Positions 34,563 to 43,401 of a stretch of 64,000 nt of DNA are shown here, piece after piece. The DNA lies in the NCBI GenBank assembly GCA_020161695.1, contig JAIUOO010000013.1, positions 62,001 through 126,000 on the forward strand. Reading direction: 5' to 3'. Numbering within the stretch: position 1 is the first letter of the stretch; each line of letters starts with the position of its first letter. This DNA is from Pseudomonadota bacterium. Lineage in GTDB: Bacteria; Pseudomonadota; Alphaproteobacteria; Rhizobiales; Phreatobacteraceae. The translations under genes and the position numbers were made by a program. The notes below the pieces were generated by a model. It made no database searches. It was not told the DNA's origin and worked only from the letters and a program-made list of their open reading frames with translations.

Positions 34563-35717
34563 ATGGCGGGCGACATCGACCAGGACGCACTGGCAGCCGA
34601 ATGGGGCATGGCCCTCGAGGAGCAGGGCTCCACGGGCGGCGATACCACCGAGGGCTGGGATACCGTCGGCGAGGATGGTGTCGCCCATGCCCACACCGGC
34701 AAGGGCGGCGCCGAGCGCATCCTCAACCAGGAGGAGATCGACAACCTCCTCGGTTTTTCGATCGAGGATCTGGCGCTCACCGACAATGGCGGCATCCGCG
34801 CCATCATCGACTCGGCCATGGTCGCCTACGAGCGCCTGCCGATGCTCGACATCGTGTTCGACCGCCTCGTGCGGCTGCTCACGACGTCCCTGCGCAACTT
34901 CACCTCCGACAACGTCGAAGTATCGCTCGACCGCATCCACGCGGTGCGTTTCGCCGACTATCTGAACTCGATTCCCCTGCCGGCCATCCTCTCGATCTTC
35001 AAGGCCGAGGAATGGGACAATTTCGGCATCGCCACCGTCGATTCCAGCCTCATCTACTCGATCATCGACGTGCTGCTCGGCGGCCGGCGTGGCGTCACCG
35101 CCATCCGCGTCGAGGGCCGGCCCTACACGACCATCGAGATGGGCCTCGTCAAGCGGATGATCGAGGTCATCCTCGCCGATGCGGAGGCCGCCTTCCGCCC
35201 GATCTCGCCGGTCAATTTCAAGATCGACCGGCTCGAGACCAACCCGCGCTTCGCCGCCATCTCGCGGCCGAACAACGCCGCCATCCTCGTGCGCTTCCGC
35301 ATCGACATGGAGGAGCGCGGCGGCTCCATCGAGATGCTGCTGCCCTATGCGACGCTGGAGCCGATCCGCGATCGCCTGATGCAGACCTTCGTCGGCGAGA
35401 AACTCGGCCGCGACCCCGTCTGGGAGGGGCATCTGGCGACCGAGATCTTCCAGGCGCGCACGCAGGTGGAAGCCGTTCTCTACGAAAGCGAACTGCCGCT
35501 GCGCCGGCTGATGAACCTCAAGGTCGGCGATACGCTGATGCTCGACATGAAGCCGGACGCGCTGGTCAAGGTGCGCTGCGGCGAGGAAATGCTCACCGAG
35601 GGCCGCATGGGCCGCGTCGGCGACAAGGTCGCGGTGCGCATCCAGAAGCCGCTCAGGCGCGGGCGCACGACGCTCACCCAGTTTGAACAGATTTCGTCCG
35701 CGGGGCAGGAGGCATGA
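34563..35717 (+). CDS. fliM: Flagellar motor switch protein FliM
   Basis: A 384-residue switch protein. The CheY-P-binding motif L-N-Q-E-E-I-D-N-L-L-G-F lies at residues 54-65, about 45 residues further in than in enterobacterial FliM, so there is an N-terminal extension rich in glycine and acidic residues. The central CheC-like domain and the C-terminal SpoA domain (about 305-380, with D-T-L-M-L-D and G-R-M-G-R-V-G) are present. It forms the C-ring and reverses the motor. It overlaps the next gene by 4 bp. Confidence 0.96.
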   Translation: MAGDIDQDALAAEWGMALEEQGSTGGDTTEGWDTVGEDGVAHAHTGKGGAERILNQEEIDNLLGFSIEDLALTDNGGIRAIIDSAMVAYERLPMLDIVFDRLVRLLTTSLRNFTSDNVEVSLDRIHAVRFADYLNSIPLPAILSIFKAEEWDNFGIATVDSSLIYSIIDVLLGGRRGVTAIRVEGRPYTTIEMGLVKRMIEVILADAEAAFRPISPVNFKIDRLETNPRFAAISRPNNAAILVRFRIDMEERGGSIEMLLPYATLEPIRDRLMQTFVGEKLGRDPVWEGHLATEIFQARTQVEAVLYESELPLRRLMNLKVGDTLMLDMKPDALVKVRCGEEMLTEGRMGRVGDKVAVRIQKPLRRGRTTLTQFEQISSAGQEA

Positions 35718-36199
35718 TGTCGAGCTTCACCATGTCGATGATCGTGGAACTCCTGGTGGCGGGGCTTCTCGCCGCCACCATCGCCTATTGCGTGCGGCTG
35801 AACCGCCGGCTGACACTGCTGAAGTCCGACGAGCAGTCGCTGAAGGCGACCATCGCCGAACTGGTCACCGCGACCGAGATCGCCGAGCGCGCGATCCAGG
35901 GGCTCAAGATCACGGTCCGCGAATGCGACGGCACGCTGGGCGAGCGCCTGCGCACAGCCGAACGCTTCCTGGCCGACATCGACCGTGAGGTGGCGGCAGG
36001 GCGGATGGTCATCGACCGCATCGCCAAGATCACCGAGGCGGCCCGTCCGAAGGCGCCGGCTCAGGCTCTGCCGATCCCTGCAGCCGGGCCCATCGTGCCG
36101 GTGACCCTGCGCGACGCGCCGGAAGGCAGCGCGACCGCCGCTTCGACGCTGGCGGCGGCCACGGCCTTCGCGGCGCGCATCCAGACCCGGGCGGCGTGA
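35714..36199 (+). CDS. DUF6468 membrane protein
   Basis: A 161-residue protein with one N-terminal membrane helix (about 5-26), a coiled-coil region (about 30-112) and a proline/alanine-rich tail. This is the DUF6468 pattern, a family found next to fliM in Rhizobiales. Start overlaps the fliM stop (ATGA); a second ATG three bases on has better spacing from AGGAGG. A motor-related role is likely from context only. Confidence 0.85.
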   Translation: MMSSFTMSMIVELLVAGLLAATIAYCVRLNRRLTLLKSDEQSLKATIAELVTATEIAERAIQGLKITVRECDGTLGERLRTAERFLADIDREVAAGRMVIDRIAKITEAARPKAPAQALPIPAAGPIVPVTLRDAPEGSATAASTLAAATAFAARIQTRAA

Positions 36200-36206
36200 G
36201 GCGGCG

Positions 36207-36950
36207 ATGCGCGACCTCCGCCTCCTGCCCATCGTCACCGTCGCCGCCGGCGGTCTCCTGTTCCTCAAGGCCGTTGGCCTGATCAGCGGCGATCTCACCC
36301 AGACGGGGCCGCGCCCGGTCATGGCGCAGGACACCTCGATCCCCGGCATCGAATCCCCGGCCGACAGTTCGCTGATCACTGGCTCCACACCCGCCGCGGC
36401 GCAGCCGGCCGCAGCGGCGCGCCCGGCGGCACCGGCCGCGGCGCCGACGCCGCTGGCCGCGACGGCCCAGCCGCCGGCGATCTCCGCGTCCGAGCGCGCC
36501 ATTCTTGAGCGCCTGCAGGAGCGCCGCCAGGAGCTGGACACCCGCCAGCGCGAACTGGACATGCGCGAGAACCTGCTGCGCGCCACCGAACGCCGGCTCG
36601 AACAGCGCGCCAACGAGCTGCGCGAGCTGGAGGGCCGCATCGCCAGCCTCGAACAGCGGCGCGACGAGGCCGAGCAGACCCGCTTCCGTGGCGTCGTCTC
36701 CATGTACGAGACCATGCGCCCGAAGGATGCGGCCCGCATCTTCGACACGCTGGATCTGTCGGTCCTGCTCGAGGTCGCGCGGGCCATGCGGCCGCCGAAG
36801 CTCGCCGACATTATCGCCCAGATGCAGCCTGACCCGGCCAAGCGCCTGACCACCGAACTCGCGCGCCGCCCGAACCAGACCGCGTCGGCCTCTCCGGTCC
36901 AGATTTCGCCCGACGCGCTGCCGAAGATCGAGGGACGCCCGACACGCTGA
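36207..36950 (+). CDS. MotE-like flagellar motor chaperone
   Basis: A 247-residue protein. A signal or anchor segment (about 7-28), a proline/alanine-rich stretch (60-98), a coiled coil (about 100-155) and a C-terminal MgtE-N-like domain (M-Y-E-T-M-R-P-K-D-A-A-R-I-F-D) are seen. This order matches MotE, which in Sinorhizobium protects periplasmic MotC. No motC or motB is in the window. It begins 7 bp after the DUF6468 gene with a GAGGCG ribosome binding site. Confidence 0.82.
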   Translation: MRDLRLLPIVTVAAGGLLFLKAVGLISGDLTQTGPRPVMAQDTSIPGIESPADSSLITGSTPAAAQPAAAARPAAPAAAPTPLAATAQPPAISASERAILERLQERRQELDTRQRELDMRENLLRATERRLEQRANELRELEGRIASLEQRRDEAEQTRFRGVVSMYETMRPKDAARIFDTLDLSVLLEVARAMRPPKLADIIAQMQPDPAKRLTTELARRPNQTASASPVQISPDALPKIEGRPTR

Positions 36951-37071
36951 CCGGCGGTTGCAGCGAAACGCCCTGTTAATGACGTTTGCCCAGAATGGCC
37001 CCTGACCGGCGGCACGAAGCGGCCGGACGCCGGTGCGTGTTGCCAGGCGAAGCGTTGCGGGGCGCGATCCC

Positions 37072-40000
37072 ATGGACGGGAACGCGAAATGCGTCTGGCA
37101 CTGGGCGAGGGGAGGCGTGGTCGCCGCCCTGATCGGTCATGCCGCCATTCTCCTGCCGCCCGGGCCAGCGCTTGGTCAGCCGGCGCCGGCCGGCAGCGGC
37201 GAGACCCGCCCCACCCGCGCCAAGGCCGAAGTGACCGCAGCGACGACCGGCGGTTTCGCCCGCGTCGTCTTCCATTTCGACCAGCAGCTGCCGGCCGAGG
37301 TGAAGATATCGGGCGGCGTTCTGGTCATCACCTTCTCGCAGCCGGTCGACATGCAGGTCGGCCAGCTCATGGGCCAGCTCGGCAGCTATGTCTCGGCGGT
37401 CCGGCGCGACCCCGACGGCAAGTCGCTGCGCTTCGCGCTGTCGCAGCGCGTCACGGTCAATTCGATGGAGGCCGGCGAGCGGCTGTTCATCGACATGATG
37501 CCGGACTCCTGGAACGGCGCGCCCCCGGGCCTGCCCATGGAGGTGGTCGAGGAACTGACCCGCCGCGCCCGCGAGGCCGAGCGCCGCGCCCGCGCGGCGG
37601 AGGCCCAGCGTGTTGCCCGCACCCTGCCGCCGGTGACGGTGCGCGTTGGCAATCACCCGACATTCACCCGCTTCGTATTCAACCTGCCGGAACCGGTTAG
37701 CGTCGCCATCGACCGGGCGCAGGACCGGCTGATCGTCAGGATCGCCAAGCCGTTCACGGCGGACCTGCGCCACGTGCGCGATGCGCTGCCGCCTTTCGTC
37801 AACGAGATCGAGGCCGATACCGGCGCCGACGAACTGGTGATCCGGCTCGCCGTCTCGCCGCAGGCCGATGTGCGTGCCTTCCGCGAGGACGGCACCTATG
37901 TCGTCGATCTGACCATGCGCGGCCAGCAGCGTCCGGCCCCCGTCGCCCCGCAGGCCGCCGCATCGCGTCCCTCGACCATGCCGCCGGCCGTCACCAGCCT
38001 GCCGGGCAATGTGCCGAGCCCCGTGCTGCCGCAGCCTGCGCCGCGGGCGGCGGTTGCGGCTGCGCCCGCAGCACCGGCCACTCCGTCGTCACCCCCGCCC
38101 CAGCTCGCCTCGCGGGTGGCAACGCCTGCCGCGCCTCCAGCTGTTGCGGCTCCAGCTGTTGCGGCTCCTGTACAGTCTCCGCGCGTCGAAACGGCCCCGC
38201 CTGCAGCGGCGCAGCCGGCACAGACGGCGGATGGCCCCGTTGCCGTTCAGGCGCGCCGGGCCGGCGACACGGTCCGCATCCTGCTGCCCTTCTCGAAGGA
38301 GACGCCGGGCGCGGTGTTCCAGCGCGGCGACACGCTCTGGCTGGTCTTCGACACGGCCGAGAAGATCGACCTCGCTGGCCTCCAGGGCGACGCGGCCGGC
38401 GTCTTCACCTCCGTCGATGCGACGCGCTCGCGCGAGGGCACGGCGATCCGCATCGGGCTGGAACGGCAGAGCCTCGCCTCGACCGGCCGCGACGGGGCCG
38501 CCTGGATCGTGACGCTGGCCGACACCGTGCTCGAACCGCCGCGACCGGTCCACCTGATGCGCGCGACGGGCGACGGCGACCGGCTCATCGCAACCGCCGA
38601 GTTTCCCAATGCCGGCGCGGTTCACCGCCTTGCCGATCCGCTGGCCGGCGACGAGCTGATCGTCGTGACGGGGGCTGGCCCGGCACGTTCCTTCATCCAG
38701 TCCCGCGAAATGGTCGAGTTCGCCGCGCTTGCCGGCAGCCACGGCCTCGTCTTCCAGCCGTTCGCCGACGACCTGACCGTGACGATCTCGGGCGAGAGCG
38801 TCCATGTCGGCCGCCCGCGCGGGCTGCTGCTCAGCGCCAGCGGCGCGCGCCCGCCCTCCGTCCAGCGCCTCGTGCGCCGGCCGCGCACCATCACCTTCGA
38901 CCTCGAATTGTGGGCCGCCGACGAGCAGGCGCCGTTCCGCGAGCGCGAAAGCGACCTCGTCTCCACTGCCGCCGCGGTGCACGAGACCCAGCGCACGACC
39001 AAGCGGCTGGAACTCGTCCGCTTCTACATGGCGCAGCAGCGCTGGGCCGAGGCCAAGTCCGTGCTCGACGCCATCGTGCGGCAGGACCGGCGCATTGCCG
39101 AGGACGGCACGATCCAGGGCCTGCGCGGCGTCGTCTCGATCATGATGCATCGCGCCGACGATGCGCTGCGCGACTTCGCCCATCCCTCCATGGCCACCGC
39201 GCCGGATGTCGGCGTGTGGCGGGCGACGGCGCTCTCGCTCGACGGCCGCCCGCGCGAGGCTCACGAGGCTTTCGAGGCCGCCGACACCGCGATCACCACG
39301 CTGCCGGGCCCGCTGGCGCGCCGCATCCTCGTCCATGCCGTGCAGTCGGCGCTGGACGCCGGGGCGGTGGAGAAGGCCACGCAGCATCTGGCCGAACTCC
39401 AGGAAGTGGGCGTGCCGAGCGAGGCCGAGCAGCAGTTCGCCTTGCTGCGCGGGCGCATATCGGAGGCGCGGGGGCAGGATCGCGACGCGCTGGTGTCCTA
39501 TGCGCGCGCGGCCAACGGCAACGACCTGCCGGTGCGGGCGGATGCCGAGCAGCGGCATCTCGCGACACGCATCCGGCTCGGCGAGATCGACCGCAAGGTC
39601 GCCACCGAGGAACTGGAAGCGCAGAGCTATGCCTGGCGCGGCGACGATATCGAAGCGCGGACGCTGGCGCTGCTGGCGAAGGTCTATGCCGAGCAGGGCC
39701 GGTTCAGGGATGCGTTTTCGACCATGCGCACGGCCATGCGCGCGCACCCGCGCGCGGAGGCGGTGCGCGGCATGCAGGACGACGTCGCGAAATATTTCGA
39801 GGCGCTGTTTCTCGAGGGCAATGCCGACAAGATGAAGCCGGTCGACGCGCTGGCGCTCTATTACGACTTCCGTGACATGACCCCGCAGGGCCGCCGTGGC
39901 GACGAGATCATCCGCCGCCTCGCCGAGCGCCTCGCAGCCATGGACCTGCTCGACCAGGCGGCCTCGCTGCTCCAGCACCAGATCGACCGGCGGCTTTCGG

Positions 40001-40638
40001 GCGCCGCGCGCAGCCAGGTGGCGGCGCGGCTCGCTCTGGTCCACCTGATGAACCGCAAGCCGGCCGCCGCGCTGACGGTTCTGCGGCAGACGCGCCTCGC
40101 CGACCTGCCCGAGGAACTGCGCGTGCAGCGCTACCTGCTCGAGGCCCGCGCCCATGCCGATTCCGGTCGCGCCGATCAGGCGCTGGAACTGATCGGCGAG
40201 GTGCGGACGCCGGAAGCCGAGATGATGCGGGCGGATATCCAGTGGAGCGCCCAGCGCCACCGCGAATCCGCCGAGCAGAGCGAGCGCTGGGTCTCGGCGC
40301 GTCGCGGCAATGCGCCGCTCACGGAGATGGAGCGACGCCACCTCCTGCGCGCCGCCATCGGCTATGCGCTGAGCGACGACAATCTCGGCCTCGACCGCCT
40401 GCGCGCGCGCTGGCGCGACGCCATGAAGGACACGCCCGACCAGCGCGCCTTCGACGTGGTCACGTCGCCGATCGAGGCGCGCGGCGTCGAATATCGCGAG
40501 ATTGCCCGCTCCATCGCCGATCGCGACACGCTGGACGCCTTCCTGAAGAACTACCGCGAGCGCTATCCGACCGAGACGCCCGGCACGAACCCCGCCGGCG
40601 CGACATCCTCCGTGCCCTCGGGCGGCCGGCAGGGCTGA
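37072..40638 (+). CDS. Giant AMIN/TPR repeat protein downstream of flagellar genes
   Basis: A protein of about 1188 residues (start at the ATG 37072; a GTG at 37033 would add 13). A signal-like segment is followed by beta-rich stretches reminiscent of AMIN domains (about 40-150 and 175-270, then again 380-590) that are joined by a P/A-rich linker (about 280-370). The last half (about 610-1150) is helical with TPR-like repeats. It is predicted to be periplasmic or envelope-bound. It follows the motE-like gene after 121 bp on the same strand. Flagellar involvement is inference. No enzymatic motif is seen. Confidence 0.8.
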   Translation: MDGNAKCVWHWARGGVVAALIGHAAILLPPGPALGQPAPAGSGETRPTRAKAEVTAATTGGFARVVFHFDQQLPAEVKISGGVLVITFSQPVDMQVGQLMGQLGSYVSAVRRDPDGKSLRFALSQRVTVNSMEAGERLFIDMMPDSWNGAPPGLPMEVVEELTRRAREAERRARAAEAQRVARTLPPVTVRVGNHPTFTRFVFNLPEPVSVAIDRAQDRLIVRIAKPFTADLRHVRDALPPFVNEIEADTGADELVIRLAVSPQADVRAFREDGTYVVDLTMRGQQRPAPVAPQAAASRPSTMPPAVTSLPGNVPSPVLPQPAPRAAVAAAPAAPATPSSPPPQLASRVATPAAPPAVAAPAVAAPVQSPRVETAPPAAAQPAQTADGPVAVQARRAGDTVRILLPFSKETPGAVFQRGDTLWLVFDTAEKIDLAGLQGDAAGVFTSVDATRSREGTAIRIGLERQSLASTGRDGAAWIVTLADTVLEPPRPVHLMRATGDGDRLIATAEFPNAGAVHRLADPLAGDELIVVTGAGPARSFIQSREMVEFAALAGSHGLVFQPFADDLTVTISGESVHVGRPRGLLLSASGARPPSVQRLVRRPRTITFDLELWAADEQAPFRERESDLVSTAAAVHETQRTTKRLELVRFYMAQQRWAEAKSVLDAIVRQDRRIAEDGTIQGLRGVVSIMMHRADDALRDFAHPSMATAPDVGVWRATALSLDGRPREAHEAFEAADTAITTLPGPLARRILVHAVQSALDAGAVEKATQHLAELQEVGVPSEAEQQFALLRGRISEARGQDRDALVSYARAANGNDLPVRADAEQRHLATRIRLGEIDRKVATEELEAQSYAWRGDDIEARTLALLAKVYAEQGRFRDAFSTMRTAMRAHPRAEAVRGMQDDVAKYFEALFLEGNADKMKPVDALALYYDFRDMTPQGRRGDEIIRRLAERLAAMDLLDQAASLLQHQIDRRLSGAARSQVAARLALVHLMNRKPAAALTVLRQTRLADLPEELRVQRYLLEARAHADSGRADQALELIGEVRTPEAEMMRADIQWSAQRHRESAEQSERWVSARRGNAPLTEMERRHLLRAAIGYALSDDNLGLDRLRARWRDAMKDTPDQRAFDVVTSPIEARGVEYREIARSIADRDTLDAFLKNYRERYPTETPGTNPAGATSSVPSGGRQG

Positions 40639-40763
40639 GGCGGGCAAAGCCACGGCGGGATGCTGCCGCGCGCCCGCGGCCTGCCTGAATCCTGCGCGAT
40701 CCGCTATTGCCGGACGGCTCGCCGCATCGCCGCCCCCAAGGTCGAGCCTGGCCTGATCCGACC

Positions 40764-41960
40764 ATGCAGACCTTCGCCGCGCTTCTCCTCGCCTACATCA
40801 TCTCGATCTTCTTCCGCTCGTTCCTCAGCGTGCTGGCGACGCGGATCATGGCCGACATGAATATCGGCGCGACCGAACTCGCCGTCATGAGCTCGGCCTG
40901 GTTCATCGTCTTCGCGCTGATGCAATTCCCGGTCGGCTGGGCGCTCGACTTCTACGGGCCGCGCCGCACGGTCCTGCCGCTGATGGTGGTCGGGGCGATC
41001 GGCGTCTGCCTCTTCCCCTTCGCGCCCAATGCCACCGTTGGCGCCGTCGCGATGGGCCTCATCGGGGTCGGCTGCTCGCCGATGTACATGGGCGCGCTCT
41101 ACGTCTTCGCGCGCAACTACCCGCCCCACCGTTTCGGCTTTCTCGCTTCCCTGCTGATCGGGTTCGGCTCCATCGGCAACCTGATCGGCACGACGCCGCT
41201 GGTGATCTCGGCGGAGCGGTTCGGCTGGCGCGGCACGATGATGATGCTCGCCGGGCTCTATGCCGTCGCCTTCGTGCTGGCGGTCGTCTTCCTCAGGGAC
41301 CCGCCTCGGGTTGCGCGGCGCGAGGAGGGCGGCTTCCTCGCCGGCCTCGGCCGCATCGTCCGGACTCGCGTGTTCTGGCTGTTCGTGCCCATCGTCTTCT
41401 TCAGCTATGCCATCATGGTGGCGCTCAGGGGCCTGTGGGTGGCGCCCTATCTGGAGCAGGTGATCGGCCTCGGCCCCTGGGAGCAGGGGCAGGTGGCGCT
41501 GGTCATGTCGCTCTCCATGGCGGCCAGCGCCTTCTTCATCGGCTGGGTGGAGAGCCGGTTCGGCTTCGCCAAGACGGCGACGCTGCTCGGCAATGTCGCG
41601 ATGGCGTCGATCCTCCTGGCCCTCGCCATCAGCGGCGTGCAGTCGGCGCTGGTGGCGACGCTTGCCTTCGTGGCGATCGGGCTCTGCGGCTTCAGCTACA
41701 CGATCCTCATGGCCCATATCCGGCCATTCTTCCCCGACGATCTCGTCGGGCGCGGCATCACGCTGATGAACTTCATCTTCATCGCGGGAGCCGCGGCCGT
41801 GCAGACCGGCTCAGGCTGGCTGATCGACCGCGCCAAGGGGCAGGGGCTCGACGCCGCCGGGGCCTTCGCCCAGATGCACGGCGCGCTGGCGCTGGCGCTG
41901 ATCGCCAGCACGCTGGTCTATGCCTTCTCGCCGTCGCAGCCGCGGGCCGAGCGATCCTGA
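40764..41960 (+). CDS. MFS transporter
   Basis: A 398-residue major facilitator protein with about twelve hydrophobic segments. The conserved MFS loop after helix 2 reads G-W-A-L-D-F-Y-G-P-R-R. The ATG at 40764 is chosen because the protein then starts directly with helix 1; the frame upstream to 40707 looks non-coding. Substrate unknown. Its stop and that of the next gene are back to back (TGATCA). Confidence 0.88.
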   Translation: MQTFAALLLAYIISIFFRSFLSVLATRIMADMNIGATELAVMSSAWFIVFALMQFPVGWALDFYGPRRTVLPLMVVGAIGVCLFPFAPNATVGAVAMGLIGVGCSPMYMGALYVFARNYPPHRFGFLASLLIGFGSIGNLIGTTPLVISAERFGWRGTMMMLAGLYAVAFVLAVVFLRDPPRVARREEGGFLAGLGRIVRTRVFWLFVPIVFFSYAIMVALRGLWVAPYLEQVIGLGPWEQGQVALVMSLSMAASAFFIGWVESRFGFAKTATLLGNVAMASILLALAISGVQSALVATLAFVAIGLCGFSYTILMAHIRPFFPDDLVGRGITLMNFIFIAGAAAVQTGSGWLIDRAKGQGLDAAGAFAQMHGALALALIASTLVYAFSPSQPRAERS

Positions 41961-43241
41961 TCAGGCGGGCTTCAGCCGGCCCGCCACGGCCCTGATCTGC
42001 CGTGGCCCGGCGAGCCAGATGGCGGCGGCCGAGACGCCGCTCAGCGCGATGCCGATCATGAAGGCCAGCCGGTAATTGCCGAGAAGGTCGTGCAGGAGGC
42101 CGGTGACGAACGGGCCTGCCGCGCCCCCCGCCAGCGCCACGAACATGACTGTGCCGAAGATCGTGCCGAAATGCCTGCCCGCGAAGATCTCGGCCACGAC
42201 CGCGCCCATGACCGAGGTCAGGCCGTAGCCGAGGAAGCCCTGCACGGCGACCATCAGATAAACGAGCAGCAGGGTCGGGGCGGTTTCCAGCGCGATCAGC
42301 GCGGCGAAGCAGATGGCGAAGCCGATACAGGAAATCGTCCAGATCCATTCGCGGCCGATCCGGTCGGACAGCGCACCGAGAGCGATCTGGCCGGGAATGC
42401 CGAGCAGGCTGACGAGGCCGAGCGCCCAGGCGGCGGCGGTCGAGCCGAAGCCGATCTCGACGAGGTACTTGGTCTGGTGGACCTGCACCGCGTACCAGAC
42501 GTAGAGGCCGCAGAAATAGCCGAGCGCCAGCCACCAGAATCGTGCGGTGCCGAGCGCGCGCGACAGCGTCCAGTCGGTCGCGGCCCAGCCGGCGTCGAGG
42601 ATGTTGGAGGGTGGGGCTGAGCCGCCGGGCAGGGGCGCCGCGTCGCCGTCGGGCCTCAAGGCCATATCCTCCGGGCGCTTGCGCAGCAGCAGGTTCAGCG
42701 GCGCGAGCACGACGAGGATCAGGATGCCCATGGCGAGGCTCGCCTGCCGCCAGCCCGCGCCATCGATCATCGACTGGACCCAGGGCAGCAGCGTGATCGA
42801 GCCGACGCCGACACCCGCGAAGGCGATGCCGACCGCAAGGCCGCGCCGCCTCACGAACCAGTTGGGCAGGAACAGCGACTGGCCGGAATAGCCGAGGCAG
42901 ACCGACCCCGAGCCGACCAGCACGCCGATGGTGAGGTAGAGGTGCCATGGCTGCGTCGTCAGCGGCGCGATCAGCAGGCCGACGCCCATCAGCACGACGC
43001 CGAGCTCCATCACCGTGCGCGGGCCGGTACGGTCCATCAGCTTGCCCATGAGCGGCGACAGCACGGCGGAGACGAGAAAGCCGAAGGAGAAGGCGCCGGC
43101 GGTGACCCCACGCTCCCAGCCGAATTCGTCGATGATCGGCGAGAAGAACAGCGAGAAGGACGTGCGGGCATTCACGCCGATGCCCATGGTCACGAAGGTC
43201 ACCGCGACGATGACCCAGCCGTAGAAGAAGGGCAGGCGCAT
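41961..43241 (-). CDS. MFS transporter (oxalate/formate antiporter-like)
   Basis: A 426-residue major facilitator with about twelve helices; loop motif G-K-L-M-D-R-T-G-P-R is present. Its opening (F-Y-G-W-V-I-V-A-V-T-F) is typical of the oxalate/formate or monocarboxylate-type MFS group. The ATG at 43241 follows GAGGAACG; a longer frame to 43529 overlaps the next gene and is not supported. Substrate uncertain. Confidence 0.87.
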   Translation of the reverse strand: MRLPFFYGWVIVAVTFVTMGIGVNARTSFSLFFSPIIDEFGWERGVTAGAFSFGFLVSAVLSPLMGKLMDRTGPRTVMELGVVLMGVGLLIAPLTTQPWHLYLTIGVLVGSGSVCLGYSGQSLFLPNWFVRRRGLAVGIAFAGVGVGSITLLPWVQSMIDGAGWRQASLAMGILILVVLAPLNLLLRKRPEDMALRPDGDAAPLPGGSAPPSNILDAGWAATDWTLSRALGTARFWWLALGYFCGLYVWYAVQVHQTKYLVEIGFGSTAAAWALGLVSLLGIPGQIALGALSDRIGREWIWTISCIGFAICFAALIALETAPTLLLVYLMVAVQGFLGYGLTSVMGAVVAEIFAGRHFGTIFGTVMFVALAGGAAGPFVTGLLHDLLGNYRLAFMIGIALSGVSAAAIWLAGPRQIRAVAGRLKPA

Positions 43242-43401
43242 GGACGTTCCTCGTTCCGGGGCGTCTGATGCGCCGCTCGGGACATCATGGCCGCCGACGA
43301 GCGGCCCGCCAATTCCCTCGAAGGTCATTTCCCGATAGAGGGTTCGCCCACGCCGCCAGACGGCGCCCCGTCGGGCGCGCCCCGCCAACACTTTCGAGCC
43401 A

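Noticed and set aside
38089..40653. A long minus-strand frame opposite the TPR protein
   Set aside because: Arginine/leucine/glycine-rich shadow of a high-GC gene; no start signal or domain.
41958..41963. TGATCA junction as an attachment site
   Set aside because: It is simply the two convergent stop codons back to back; no flanking repeat or integrase.
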